DNA of 47,526 nt from Ligaoa zhengdingensis (lineage in GTDB: Bacteria > Bacillota > Clostridia > Oscillospirales > Ruminococcaceae). The notes below the pieces were generated by a model. The model searched no databases. It had not been told where the DNA came from and saw only the letters and a program-made list of their open reading frames with translations. The stretch lies in the NCBI RefSeq assembly GCF_014384885.1, contig NZ_JACRST010000018.1:1-47526 (forward strand), written 5' to 3'. Positions 21,615 to 29,368 of this stretch are shown piece after piece; within the stretch, counting starts at the first letter, position 1; each line of letters opens with the position of its first letter. The translations under genes and the position numbers were made by a program.

Positions 21615-24563
21615 ATGAGTCTCAGCGTAGGTATCGACATCGGTTCCACCACCGTCAAGGTTGTGGTGATGGACGACGGGGTTATCACCATGAAGCATTA
21701 CGAGCGCCACTTTTCGCAGGTGCGCCAGAAGACGGCCGAAATGCTGCGTCTGGCGCGCGGGGCGATCGGGGAGCGCGCGTTTACTGTGGCTATCTCCGGT
21801 TCAGCCGGGTTCGGCGTGGCCAAGGCCGCGGGCCTGCCGTTCATCCAGGAGGTGTTCGCCACCGGCGAGGCGGTGCGGCATTCGGGCGAGGCAATCGACA
21901 TCGTCATCGAGCTGGGTGGCGAGGACGCCAAAATCCTCTTTCTTACCGGCGGGCTGGAGGAGCGCATGAACGGCACCTGCGCGGGCGGCACCGGCGCGTT
22001 CATCGACCAGATGGCCACCCTGCTGGATGTGACCACGGACGAGCTCGACCAGCTCAGCCTGAGGGCGCAGCGGCTCTATCCCATCGCGTCGCGCTGCGGT
22101 GTGTTCGCCAAGTCGGATATCCAGCCGCTGCTCAACCAGGGCGCGGCCAAGGAGGACATCGCGGCCTCCATCTTCCAGGCGGTGGTCGATCAGACGATCA
22201 CCGGGCTGGCGCAGGGCAGGCGCATCGAGGGCAAGATCGCCTTTTTGGGCGGGCCGCTGCACTTCTTTAAGGGGCTACAGAAGCGGTTTGTCGAGACGCT
22301 GCACCTCTCGCCGGAAAACGCACTGTTCCCCGACCTGGGGCAGTATTCGGTGGCGATCGGTTCGGCTGTCTTTTCCGAACAGAGCGCGGAGCAGCTCACC
22401 TTTGACGAGCTGCTCACCCGTGTGGAGGACACCGCCAACGAGGTGCATAGCGCGCGCTACCTCGAGCCGCTGTTCGCCGACGAGGACGACTACGAGGCGT
22501 TTGTCGAGCGTCACCGGCGGGCCACCGTGCCCGAGCGGGCGATCGAGAGCTATGAGGGGAACGCATACCTCGGCATCGACTGTGGCAGCACCACAACCAA
22601 GGTTGTGCTGATTTCGCAGCAGGCCGAGCTGCTCTACCAATATTACGGCTCCAACCGGGGCAATCCGGTGGATATCATCAAAGAACAGCTCCAACAGGTG
22701 TGGCGGCTGTGCGGCGGCAGGGTGAACATCCGCGCCAGCGTCTGCACCGGCTACGGCGAGGAGCTCATCAAAAACGCCTTCGGCATCGACGCGGGCATCG
22801 TGGAGACGATGGCCCACTTCAAGGCCGCGCGCTTTTTCTGCCCCAACGTGGATTTTATCCTCGACATCGGCGGGCAGGACATCAAGTGCTTCCAGGTGAA
22901 AAACGACTCGATCGACAGCATCATGCTCAACGAGGCGTGCTCCTCCGGCTGCGGCTCGTTCATCGAGACGTTCGCCCGCAGCATGGGCTACGAGATCGCG
23001 GAGTTTTCGCAGAAGGGAATTTTTTCGCAGTACCCGGTCGATCTGGGCAGCCGCTGCACCGTGTTTATGAACTCGTCGGTTAAGCAGGCCCAGAAGGAGG
23101 GCGCCGGCGTGGAGGATATCTCGGCCGGCCTCTCGATGAGCGTGGTCAAAAACGCGATCTATAAGGTCATCCGCGCGCACAGCGCCGACGAGCTGGGTGA
23201 GCACATCGTGGTGCAGGGCGGCACCTTCTACAACGATGCGGTGCTGCGCAGCTTTGAAAAGGAGATCGGGCGGGACGTGATCCGCCCCACCATCGCCGGA
23301 CTTATGGGCGCCTACGGCGCGGCGCTCTACGGGCGCGAGCTGGAGCTGGCCGAAACCGCCACCATGCGCCCCGACCAGCTGGCGGCGTTTACCCACACCT
23401 CCAAGGCGGCCCAGTGCGGGCTGTGCACCAACCACTGCAACCTCACCGTCAACACCTTTTCAGGCAATCGGCGGTTCATCTCGGGCAACAAGTGCGAGCG
23501 GCCGCTCGGGGTGGGCAAGGCGAAAGAGCTGCCCAACCTGTACGCCTACAAGATGGACCGCATCCGCAACTTGAAATCCACCCCCGGCCGACGGGGCAGA
23601 ATCGGCATCCCGCTAGGGCTGGCGATGTTCGAGAATCTGCCGTTCTGGCACGCCTTCTTCGAGGAGCTGGGCATCGAGACAGTGCTCTCGGATGTCTCCT
23701 CCACCGAGCTTTACGGCAAGGGGCGGTACACCATCCCGTCGGACACTGCCTGCTACCCCGCCAAGCTGATGCATGGGCACATCGAAAGCTTGTTTGAAAA
23801 AGGGGTGGACACCATCTTCTACCCCTGCCTGACCTACAATTTCGACGAGCACAAGGGCGACAACCATTACAACTGCCCGGTGGTGGCCTACTATGCGGAG
23901 CTGATGCGCGCCAACATCACCAAGCTGCAAACGGTGCGCTTCCTCTACCCATACTTTGGCCTGCACCGGCCGAAGGACTTTGAGAAAAAAGCCTACCAGT
24001 ATTTTAAGGGCTACTACACCGACCTGACCCAGCGGGAGGTTTCAGCCGCGGCCAAAAAGGCCTATGCCGCGTACTATGCTTGGCAGGACGACCTGAAAGC
24101 GGAGGGCGCCAGGGCGATCGCCTATGCCCGCGCAAACGGCTTACAGATGGTGGTGCTGGCCGGTCGGCCGTACCACATCGACCCGGAGATCAACCACGGC
24201 ATCGACCGGCTGCTCTCCTCCTTTGGCATCGTGGTGCTTACCGAAGACGCGGTGGCCGACCTGGTGGAGCCGCAGAAGGTGAACGTGCTCAACCAGTGGA
24301 CCTACCACGCGCGGCTTTACAACGCCGCCAAGTACTGCACCATGCACGACGACACCGAGCTGGTGCAGCTCGTCTCGTTCGGCTGCGGCATCGACGCGAT
24401 CACCACCGACGAGGTGCGCGCCATCCTCGAGCGGGGCGGCAAGCTGTATACCCAGCTCAAAATTGACGAGATCAACAACCTGGGCGCGGTCAAAATCCGC
24501 ATCCGCAGCCTGCTGGGCGCGGTGGAGGAACGCCGCCGCCGGGCGAAAAGGAGGGATGCGTGA
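21615..24563 (+). CDS. 2-hydroxyacyl-CoA dehydratase activase-like protein, large part (982 aa)
   Basis: Two tandem ASKHA ATPase domains of the BcrA/BadF/HgdC type. The first has GIDIGSTTVK (6-15), the iron-sulfur cysteine candidate Cys122 in NGTCAGGTGAF and Cys161 in SRCGVF. The second begins near residue 317 (GIDCGSTTTK), with SSGCGSF near 440 and GSRCTVF near 479. From about 660 a DUF2229 region follows (IGIPLGLAMFENLPFW..., DTACYPAKLMHGH, YPCLTYN). Activases use ATP to push one electron into 2-hydroxyacyl-CoA dehydratases; the role of these long fused forms is not settled. The usual single polypeptide of about 1400 residues is here divided: the rest is the next ORF, reached through a TGATG junction. 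Confidence 0.88.
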   Translation: MSLSVGIDIGSTTVKVVVMDDGVITMKHYERHFSQVRQKTAEMLRLARGAIGERAFTVAISGSAGFGVAKAAGLPFIQEVFATGEAVRHSGEAIDIVIELGGEDAKILFLTGGLEERMNGTCAGGTGAFIDQMATLLDVTTDELDQLSLRAQRLYPIASRCGVFAKSDIQPLLNQGAAKEDIAASIFQAVVDQTITGLAQGRRIEGKIAFLGGPLHFFKGLQKRFVETLHLSPENALFPDLGQYSVAIGSAVFSEQSAEQLTFDELLTRVEDTANEVHSARYLEPLFADEDDYEAFVERHRRATVPERAIESYEGNAYLGIDCGSTTTKVVLISQQAELLYQYYGSNRGNPVDIIKEQLQQVWRLCGGRVNIRASVCTGYGEELIKNAFGIDAGIVETMAHFKAARFFCPNVDFILDIGGQDIKCFQVKNDSIDSIMLNEACSSGCGSFIETFARSMGYEIAEFSQKGIFSQYPVDLGSRCTVFMNSSVKQAQKEGAGVEDISAGLSMSVVKNAIYKVIRAHSADELGEHIVVQGGTFYNDAVLRSFEKEIGRDVIRPTIAGLMGAYGAALYGRELELAETATMRPDQLAAFTHTSKAAQCGLCTNHCNLTVNTFSGNRRFISGNKCERPLGVGKAKELPNLYAYKMDRIRNLKSTPGRRGRIGIPLGLAMFENLPFWHAFFEELGIETVLSDVSSTELYGKGRYTIPSDTACYPAKLMHGHIESLFEKGVDTIFYPCLTYNFDEHKGDNHYNCPVVAYYAELMRANITKLQTVRFLYPYFGLHRPKDFEKKAYQYFKGYYTDLTQREVSAAAKKAYAAYYAWQDDLKAEGARAIAYARANGLQMVVLAGRPYHIDPEINHGIDRLLSSFGIVVLTEDAVADLVEPQKVNVLNQWTYHARLYNAAKYCTMHDDTELVQLVSFGCGIDAITTDEVRAILERGGKLYTQLKIDEINNLGAVKIRIRSLLGAVEERRRRAKRRDA

Positions 24564-25813
24564 TGCAGCAAAATGAGTTTGATTCCTACCCGGTGTTCAC
24601 CGAGGAGATGAAAAAGACCCACACCATCCTGCTGCCGATGATGCTGCCGATCCACTTCACACTGATGAAGCGCATCCTCAATTCCTTCGGCTACAAGACT
24701 GAGCTGCTGGAAAACGACAGCAGGGATGTCATCAACGAGGGGCTCAAGAACGTCCACAACGACACCTGCTACCCGGCACTGCTGGTCATCGGGCAGATGA
24801 TTAACGCGCTCAAGAGCGGTAAATATGACCCCGACAAGGTTGCCCTGATGATTACCCAGACGGGTGGCGGCTGCCGTGCCTCCAACTACATCTACCTGTT
24901 GCGCAAGGCGCTCAAAAAGAGCGGGTTTGGGCAGGTGCCGGTCATCTCGCTCAACTTCTCCGGGCTGGACAGCAGCCCGGGCTTCAAGCTCACCCTGCCG
25001 ATGATCCTGCGGCTGGTGTACGCGGTGGTGATGGGCGACTTCCTGATGCTCATCAAGAACCAATGCAAGCCCTACGAGCGAAACCCCGGCGAGACCGACG
25101 CTCTGGTGCAGCGCTGGCTGGACATCATCCTGACGAGCTGGTCGGATGGGGCGCTGGTGAGCTACAAAAAGATGAAAGCGCTCTATCCGCGCATCCTCGA
25201 GGACTTCGCCGCTATCCCCAAGACCGGGGAGAAGAAGGTGCGGGTGGGCATTGTGGGGGAAATCTACGTCAAGTATTCCCCTATGGGCAACAACCACCTG
25301 GAGGACTTCCTGCTCTCGGAGGGCGCGGAGCCGGTGGTGCCCGGGCTCATCGACTTTTGCCTCTACTGCATCTACAACGGCATCGAGGATCGCAAGCTGT
25401 ACGGCGGCAAGATGTTGACCAGCCGGATCAACGGGATCGCCTACGACTACTTCGTTGCCAAGCAGCGGGATATGATCGAGGCGATCAAGCGCCACGGGGT
25501 GTTCGACCCGCCCATGCCGTTCCCCGAGACCAACCGGCTCGCCAGCCAGTACATCAGCCATGGGGTGAAGATGGGCGAGGGCTGGCTGCTCACCGTCGAG
25601 ATGGCCGAGCTCATCCACGAAGGGGTGCGCAACATCGTGTGCACCCAGCCGTTCGGCTGCCTGCCCAACCACATCGTGGGCAAGGGCATGATCAACGAGA
25701 TCAAACAGAAGCATCCCGACGCCAACATTGTGGCGATCGACTACGACCCCGGCGCGAGCGAGGTCAACCAGCAGAACCGCATCAAGCTGATGCTCGCGAA
25801 CGCCTCCTTTTGA
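24563..25813 (+). CDS. Activase-associated protein, C-terminal part (416 aa)
   Basis: This matches the C-terminal third of long activase-type proteins, related to the dehydratase D-component fold. Visible are HNDTCYPALLVIGQ, the glycine/cysteine motif TQTGGGCRASNY, EIYVKYSPMGNNHLEDFL, and CTQPFGCLPNHIVGKGMI, cysteines placed like those that hold iron-sulfur clusters in the family. ATG 24563 is preferred over GTG 24560 because GGAGGG then lies at 7-8 bases; it shares one base with the preceding stop. Together with the large part it probably forms one complex. No hydroxyacyl-CoA dehydratase subunit or CoA-transferase is in the window. Confidence 0.85.
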   Translation: MQQNEFDSYPVFTEEMKKTHTILLPMMLPIHFTLMKRILNSFGYKTELLENDSRDVINEGLKNVHNDTCYPALLVIGQMINALKSGKYDPDKVALMITQTGGGCRASNYIYLLRKALKKSGFGQVPVISLNFSGLDSSPGFKLTLPMILRLVYAVVMGDFLMLIKNQCKPYERNPGETDALVQRWLDIILTSWSDGALVSYKKMKALYPRILEDFAAIPKTGEKKVRVGIVGEIYVKYSPMGNNHLEDFLLSEGAEPVVPGLIDFCLYCIYNGIEDRKLYGGKMLTSRINGIAYDYFVAKQRDMIEAIKRHGVFDPPMPFPETNRLASQYISHGVKMGEGWLLTVEMAELIHEGVRNIVCTQPFGCLPNHIVGKGMINEIKQKHPDANIVAIDYDPGASEVNQQNRIKLMLANASF

Positions 25814-25831
25814 CGAAATGGAGTGTGACCG

Positions 25832-26683
25832 ATGGAACTGATCTGCCAAGGGATTCTTTATTTCACCATCTACAGCTTTTTGGGCTGGATGTGCGAATGC
25901 GTCTACTGTTCGGTCCCCGCGAAGAAGTTCATCAACCGCGGCTTCCTTGCCGGGCCGGTCTGCCCGGTGTACGGGTTCGGCGCGCTGCTGGTCATCCTGG
26001 CGCTCCAGCCGGTGGCGGATCGGGCGGTGTTGGTGTTTTTGGCCGGTATGGTGCTCACCAGCGCGCTGGAATACCTCACCAGCGTCATCCTGGAAAAGCT
26101 GTTCCATATGAAGTGGTGGGATTATTCCCATTACCGCTTCAACATCCACGGGCGGGTGTGTCTGCTCAACTCGGTGCTGTTCGGTCTGCTGTGTGTCGTG
26201 GTGGTGATGGGGATTCATCCCCATGTGGCAGCCAGAGTGGGGCGCATCCCGCCGCTGGGGCAGGCCATGCTGGCTGGTGTGATCCTCGGTATGTTCGCCT
26301 GCGACTGCTGGATTTCGGTGCGCACCACCTTGGAGGTGTCGGGCAAGCTGGAGCAGCTTCGCTTGGCGGCGGCCGAGCTCAAGGAGCGCACCGACAGCTA
26401 CCGCGACCAGTTCCAGCAGGGCTTGGAGCAGAAGCTGGAGCAGCTGCGGGAGGATCGCGACTGGGAAGCCAGGCGCGCCGCCGCAGCCGAGCGCATCGAA
26501 CAGATGAAGGCGAGGATTGCGGAGCTCTCCTCGGAAAGCAGGCTGCTGCACCGCCGCCTGATCGACGCGTTCCCCAACCTGCGCTCCACGCGGGATGAGA
26601 CGGTGATGGAGAAGGTGCGCGAGGCTATCCGCGAAATGCGTGAAGTCCGCCGCCAAAATAAACACAACAAGGGTAAGGATTAA
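25832..26683 (+). CDS. PF06541 'ABC-transporter type IV permease'-like protein with coiled coil
   Basis: A 283-aa protein. The first half has about five membrane segments and the family signatures FTIYSFLGWMCECVYC, FINRGFLAGPVCPVYGFGALLVI and KLFHMKWWDYSHYRFNIHGRVCL. From about residue 165 the protein turns into a long, charged, heptad-like coiled coil (LEQLRLAAAELKER... to KHNKGKD). The 'ABC transporter' name attached to PF06541 is not backed by experiment known to me; no ATPase partner is adjacent. It lies 18 bases after the activase gene and 6 bases before a DUF1294 gene in the same operon. Confidence 0.85.
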   Translation: MELICQGILYFTIYSFLGWMCECVYCSVPAKKFINRGFLAGPVCPVYGFGALLVILALQPVADRAVLVFLAGMVLTSALEYLTSVILEKLFHMKWWDYSHYRFNIHGRVCLLNSVLFGLLCVVVVMGIHPHVAARVGRIPPLGQAMLAGVILGMFACDCWISVRTTLEVSGKLEQLRLAAAELKERTDSYRDQFQQGLEQKLEQLREDRDWEARRAAAAERIEQMKARIAELSSESRLLHRRLIDAFPNLRSTRDETVMEKVREAIREMREVRRQNKHNKGKD

Positions 26684-26689
26684 AAGACG

Positions 26690-26962
26690 ATGGACTTTTT
26701 TTGGAATTATCTCGCGGCGGTCAACGTAGTGGGGTTTGTGCTGTATGGCTACGATAAGTTTCTGGCCAAGGCGCACCAGCGGCGCATCCCGGAGCGGATT
26801 TTGCTGCTTGCAGCAGCCGCCGGCGGCTCGCCGGGCTGCTGGCTCGCCATGGTGCTGTTCCGACACAAGACCCGCAAGCCCAAATTTAAGTTCGGCGTCC
26901 CGGCCATCCTGCTGCTGCAGTTGGCGCTGGCAGGCGCGTATTGGTACTATTTTGTGAGATAA
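26690..26962 (+). CDS. DUF1294 small membrane protein
   Basis: A 90-aa protein with the DUF1294 signatures NVVGFVLYGYDKFLAK, RRIPERILLLAAAAGGSPGCWLAMVLFRHKTRKPKF and a final hydrophobic helix. Two to three membrane segments. Function unknown. It ends the activase operon, followed by a hairpin terminator. Confidence 0.9.
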   Translation: MDFFWNYLAAVNVVGFVLYGYDKFLAKAHQRRIPERILLLAAAAGGSPGCWLAMVLFRHKTRKPKFKFGVPAILLLQLALAGAYWYYFVR

Positions 26963-26968
26963 GGGAAC

Positions 26969-27002
26969 GAGGCGCGAGCATTTTGCTCACGCCTCATTTT
27001 CT
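26969..27002. terminator. Bidirectional terminator between DUF1294 and XRE genes
   Basis: GAGGCGCGAGCA (26969-26980) and TGCTCACGCCTC (26984-26995) pair with a single wobble, followed by ATTTTCTT. The stem resembles that at 27422-27459. Confidence 0.85.
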
Positions 27003-27238
27003 TGTTCCGAGCACTCCGGGGGCTGATACTCCAAAAGATCCGCGACCGAGCAGTTCAATGTGAAGCAAAGGCGTGCCAAAACTTCGAGGTCAATCCGCTG
27101 GATGGGTTTGTTGCAGTAGCGGGTCAATTGTGCGCGTTGGATGTTTGCCCGCATGGCAATTTTGTTTTTGCTGAGTTTGCTCCCCTGGATCAACCGCCCC
27201 AGGTTCCAATGGACACTGCCGAAAATTTCCGATTCCAT
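26987..27238 (-). CDS. XRE-family (Cro/CI type) regulator, YozG-like
   Basis: An 83-aa protein that is almost only a helix-turn-helix domain: LGRLIQGSKLSKNKIAMRANIQRAQLTRYCNKPIQRIDLEVLARLCFTLNCSVADLLEY, with the classic 'scaffold helix plus CSVADLL' end. It would bind DNA as a dimer. The last codons run into the bidirectional terminator stem. Upstream (27311-27340) an inverted repeat could be its operator. The target genes are not evident; the gene stands alone. Confidence 0.9.
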   Translation of the reverse strand: MESEIFGSVHWNLGRLIQGSKLSKNKIAMRANIQRAQLTRYCNKPIQRIDLEVLARLCFTLNCSVADLLEYQPPECSEQENEA

Positions 27239-27310
27239 TTAGGTCAACCTTTCTGTAAAAATAGTTCTTGAGGGTTGTTATAACACAAGATCACGGTGAA
27301 ATGTTTGATT

Positions 27311-27340
27311 TGGATGCAAAATAAATCCGTTTTGTATCCA
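27311..27340. promoter_or_regulatory. Operator-like inverted repeat upstream of the XRE gene
   Basis: TGGATGCAAAA (27311-27321) and TTTTGTATCCA (27330-27340) are inverted repeats with one mismatch around 8 bases. It lies about 70 bases upstream of the regulator's start, a reasonable place for autoregulation. Nothing else is supported between 27239 and 27420. Confidence 0.5.
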
Positions 27341-27421
27341 TGTTATATCATGAATTTGTGGCAAAGCCACGTCACATAAACGTAAATAAAATTTTGGGGT
27401 TCCGGTATCGTCTGAGCAAAC

Positions 27422-27459
27422 AAAATGAGGGCGCGAGCATCTGCTCGCGCCCTCATTTT
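27422..27459. terminator. Perfect 18-bp bidirectional terminator
   Basis: AAAATGAGGGCGCGAGCA (27422-27439) is followed, after TC, by its exact complement at 27442-27459, giving T-runs on both strands. It ends the bioY operon on the minus strand. Confidence 0.9.
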
Positions 27460-27466
27460 TTGCATA

Positions 27467-27619
27467 TTACCACGACGGCGGATTGACTGGCCCCGCCTTC
27501 TCCTTGCCGCTCTTCGCCTTGCCCTGAATTTCGGGCACCGGCGGTGCCTCGTTCTTTTTGAAGTGGGTCTTGTGGTTGCTCTTAGTCCCGTGCGGCTCCT
27601 TGGGGTCGGGCCGCCTCAT
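27467..27619 (-). CDS. Small basic Lys/Pro-rich protein (50 aa)
   Basis: A short ORF that directly precedes the strong terminator: it starts MRRPDPKEPHGTKSNHK, continues with HFKKNEAPPVPEIQGKAK and ends GPVNPPSW. It has an AAAGGCAGG ribosome site just before ATG 27619; a GTG at 27634 is an alternative start. It is hydrophilic, basic and probably disordered. I do not recognise it. Lying 75 bases after the DUF1284 gene and before the operon's terminator, it is likely co-transcribed with bioY. Short, basic, proline/lysine-rich proteins are found among small acid-soluble spore proteins, but no SASP signature is seen. Confidence 0.5.
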   Translation of the reverse strand: MRRPDPKEPHGTKSNHKTHFKKNEAPPVPEIQGKAKSGKEKAGPVNPPSW

Positions 27620-27694
27620 GCCTGCCTTTGCCACGGATCATCCATCCTTTCTGTGTTGGCGTCGTATACACAGTGTTTGCAGGATGTCCCCTGT

Positions 27695-28081
27695 TTATCC
27701 GCGCTGCCTCAGACACAGTTCGAGCCATTGGCAGTTCCGGCAGACCTTGGTCAGCGCGCCCCGCCGCAGGATGTTTCGCTCCACAAGGCTGCGGTACTCC
27801 TGCCAGGGGAGCGCCGCGCCCGCTTCCAGCCCGCACCGCTCGAGGCAGGCGCGGTCGTAATCCAGCACCTTCTGCCCCGAGGCGCATTCCCCGCATCGGT
27901 TGTGCGGGCAGCGCGCGCACAGGCAGTCGGTTTGCGGAAGCAGCCGCACCACTTGCCCTGGATTTCGGCCGAGCTCCTTTAAAATGGCGGCCATATTTAC
28001 CACAAACCCGCCGCTGTATCCCTCCCCGACAAAGTGCAGCAGACACAGGCCGTGGTGCGGCCGCAAAATCAGCGGATCCAT
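27695..28081 (-). CDS. DUF1284 protein
   Basis: A 128-aa protein of the DUF1284 family: it begins MDPLILRPHHGLCLLHFVGEGYSGGFVVNMA and contains a row of cysteines (CLCARCPHNRCGECAS, CLERCG, CRNCQWLELC) that suggests a metal or iron-sulfur cluster. Function unknown. ATG 28081 is chosen because LRPHH is the family's N-terminus; a longer frame upstream overlaps bioY and is a shadow. It overlaps the end of bioY by 13 bases and is probably translated with it. Confidence 0.88.
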   Translation of the reverse strand: MDPLILRPHHGLCLLHFVGEGYSGGFVVNMAAILKELGRNPGQVVRLLPQTDCLCARCPHNRCGECASGQKVLDYDRACLERCGLEAGAALPWQEYRSLVERNILRRGALTKVCRNCQWLELCLRQRG

Positions 28082-28608
28082 TGCGCCAGCAGCGGGTGAA
28101 GCCGCTTGACCAGCACTGCGGCCAGCGCGATTTTGACCGCGTCGCCCGGCAGGAAGGGCAGAACACATTTGCCCAGCGCGGCTACAAGCCCATTTTTCAT
28201 CAGAATCATAAACCATACGGTGCCGAATAGATAACACGCCGCCAGGCCGATCGCCATCGCCGCGGCCAGCTTCCAGAAGGTGTATCCCCATTTGGCGCTC
28301 AGCCAGCCGGTCAGCCAGGCGGCGGCGAGGTAACCGATGATGTAGCCCCCCGTGGGCCCGAACAGGACGCCTGGGCCGCCGGTAAAGCCCTGAAATACCG
28401 GCACGCCCACCGCGCCGAGCAGCGCGAATACGAGCTGGCTGACAGTGCCGGCGCCTGCGCCGAGCAGGCCGCCCGCCAGATAAACCGAGAACAGGGCGAG
28501 ATTGATCGGAATGAGCGGCAGGGGAATGGCGATCTGCGAACAGACCGCGGTGAGCGCCGCAAACAGGGCGCAGAGGGTGATTTTGCGTGTGGCGACTGTT
28601 GTCTTCAT
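28069..28608 (-). CDS. bioY: Biotin ECF transporter S component BioY
   Basis: A 179-aa BioY with six hydrophobic segments. Signatures: ALFAALTAVCSQIAIPLPLIPINLAL, GGLLGAGAGTVSQLVFALLGAVGVPVFQGFTGGPGVLFGPTGGYIIGYL and the closing LPFLPGDAVKIALAAVL. It binds biotin and works with an energizing EcfAAT module encoded elsewhere. ATG 28608 has CGGAGGAAA immediately upstream. A strong promoter and a BirA-like operator stand before it, so biotin should repress it. No biotin synthesis gene is nearby, which suggests uptake is important. Confidence 0.95.
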   Translation of the reverse strand: MKTTVATRKITLCALFAALTAVCSQIAIPLPLIPINLALFSVYLAGGLLGAGAGTVSQLVFALLGAVGVPVFQGFTGGPGVLFGPTGGYIIGYLAAAWLTGWLSAKWGYTFWKLAAAMAIGLAACYLFGTVWFMILMKNGLVAALGKCVLPFLPGDAVKIALAAVLVKRLHPLLAQWIR

Positions 28609-28619
28609 GGTTTCCTCCG

Positions 28620-28651
28620 TTGTAAACTTAAAAATATAAATAGGTTTACGA
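28620..28651 (-). promoter_or_regulatory. BirA-type biotin operator
   Basis: TTGTAAAC (28620-28627), 16 bases, GTTTACGA (28644-28651): the Firmicutes BirA inverted-repeat consensus. It covers the predicted transcription start of bioY. Confidence 0.85.
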
Positions 28652-28653
28652 TG

Positions 28654-28682
28654 ATGATAGCACGGCCGGTCCGGCTTGTCAA
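28654..28682 (-). promoter_or_regulatory. bioY promoter
   Basis: On the minus strand TTGACA (28682-28677), 17 bases, TATCAT (28659-28654). Perfect -35 box; the operator lies directly downstream. Confidence 0.85.
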
Positions 28683-28856
28683 GCCCAGCCGAGTAGCACC
28701 GAAAAGAAACCGCCCATATAATAAAAAGAAACCGTGGGAAATGCGCTCGGAACCGTCCGGAGCATTTCCATCCCGTCCGGTCAACCCAGCCCTGCGCATC
28801 GGGCGGGCGGTGCAAAACCATCCTTGCCGGAGCAGGGCGGCGGAAAGGAGCTTGCC

Positions 28857-29303
28857 ATGCCATTCAGCGACCGGGAGATGATGGCGAGGCTGATTCAGTG
28901 CGAGGCCGGCGGCGAGGGAGAGGCCGGAATGCGGGCGGTGGCCACCGTGATTATGAACCGCGCCACTGTGCCGTACGGGGAATTTTTTCGCGTCAGCCAG
29001 GGCGGCAACGTGCGCAACATCATGGAGCAGCGCGGCCAGTTCAACTGTATGACCGATACCCTGAGCAGCGGTTATAACCCGCAGAATATTTGGAATATGA
29101 GCCCTGAGGCGATCCACTATGAGATTGCAGATTGGGCGCTGGGCGGCGGAAGGCTGAGCGCAGTGGCGAACGCGCTGTTCTTTTACAACCCATACAGCCC
29201 AGAATGCGCCCCATATTTTCCCCCGAACCGCATCGGAGTCATTCATAACCGGATCAATCAGCACTGTTTCTACATCCCCACCGAACTCTACAAAGACACC
29301 TGA
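28857..29303 (+). CDS. SleB/CwlJ-type spore cell-wall hydrolase
   Basis: A 148-aa Hydrolase_2 domain with almost no additions. It starts DREMMARLIQCEAGGEGEAGMRAVATVIMNRA, with the catalytic glutamate presumably Glu16, and continues with FNCMTDT and ALFFYNP, the family's closing motifs. There is no signal peptide and no peptidoglycan-binding domain, which is the CwlJ rather than SleB form. CwlJ degrades spore cortex in germination and needs GerQ for retention in the coat; the next gene, 65 bases downstream, encodes a GerQ-like protein. GGAAAGGAG stands 6 bases before the ATG. Confidence 0.85.
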   Translation: MPFSDREMMARLIQCEAGGEGEAGMRAVATVIMNRATVPYGEFFRVSQGGNVRNIMEQRGQFNCMTDTLSSGYNPQNIWNMSPEAIHYEIADWALGGGRLSAVANALFFYNPYSPECAPYFPPNRIGVIHNRINQHCFYIPTELYKDT

Positions 29304-29368
29304 CCGAACGCACATAATCCGGATGGCGCCGCTGCGCGCCGATCCATGCAGAGAAAAGGAGTGTACTT

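Noticed and set aside
24317..26866. 849-codon minus-strand frame
   Set aside because: It is antisense to three well supported genes and has the His/Arg/Gln-rich composition of a GC-rich shadow frame.
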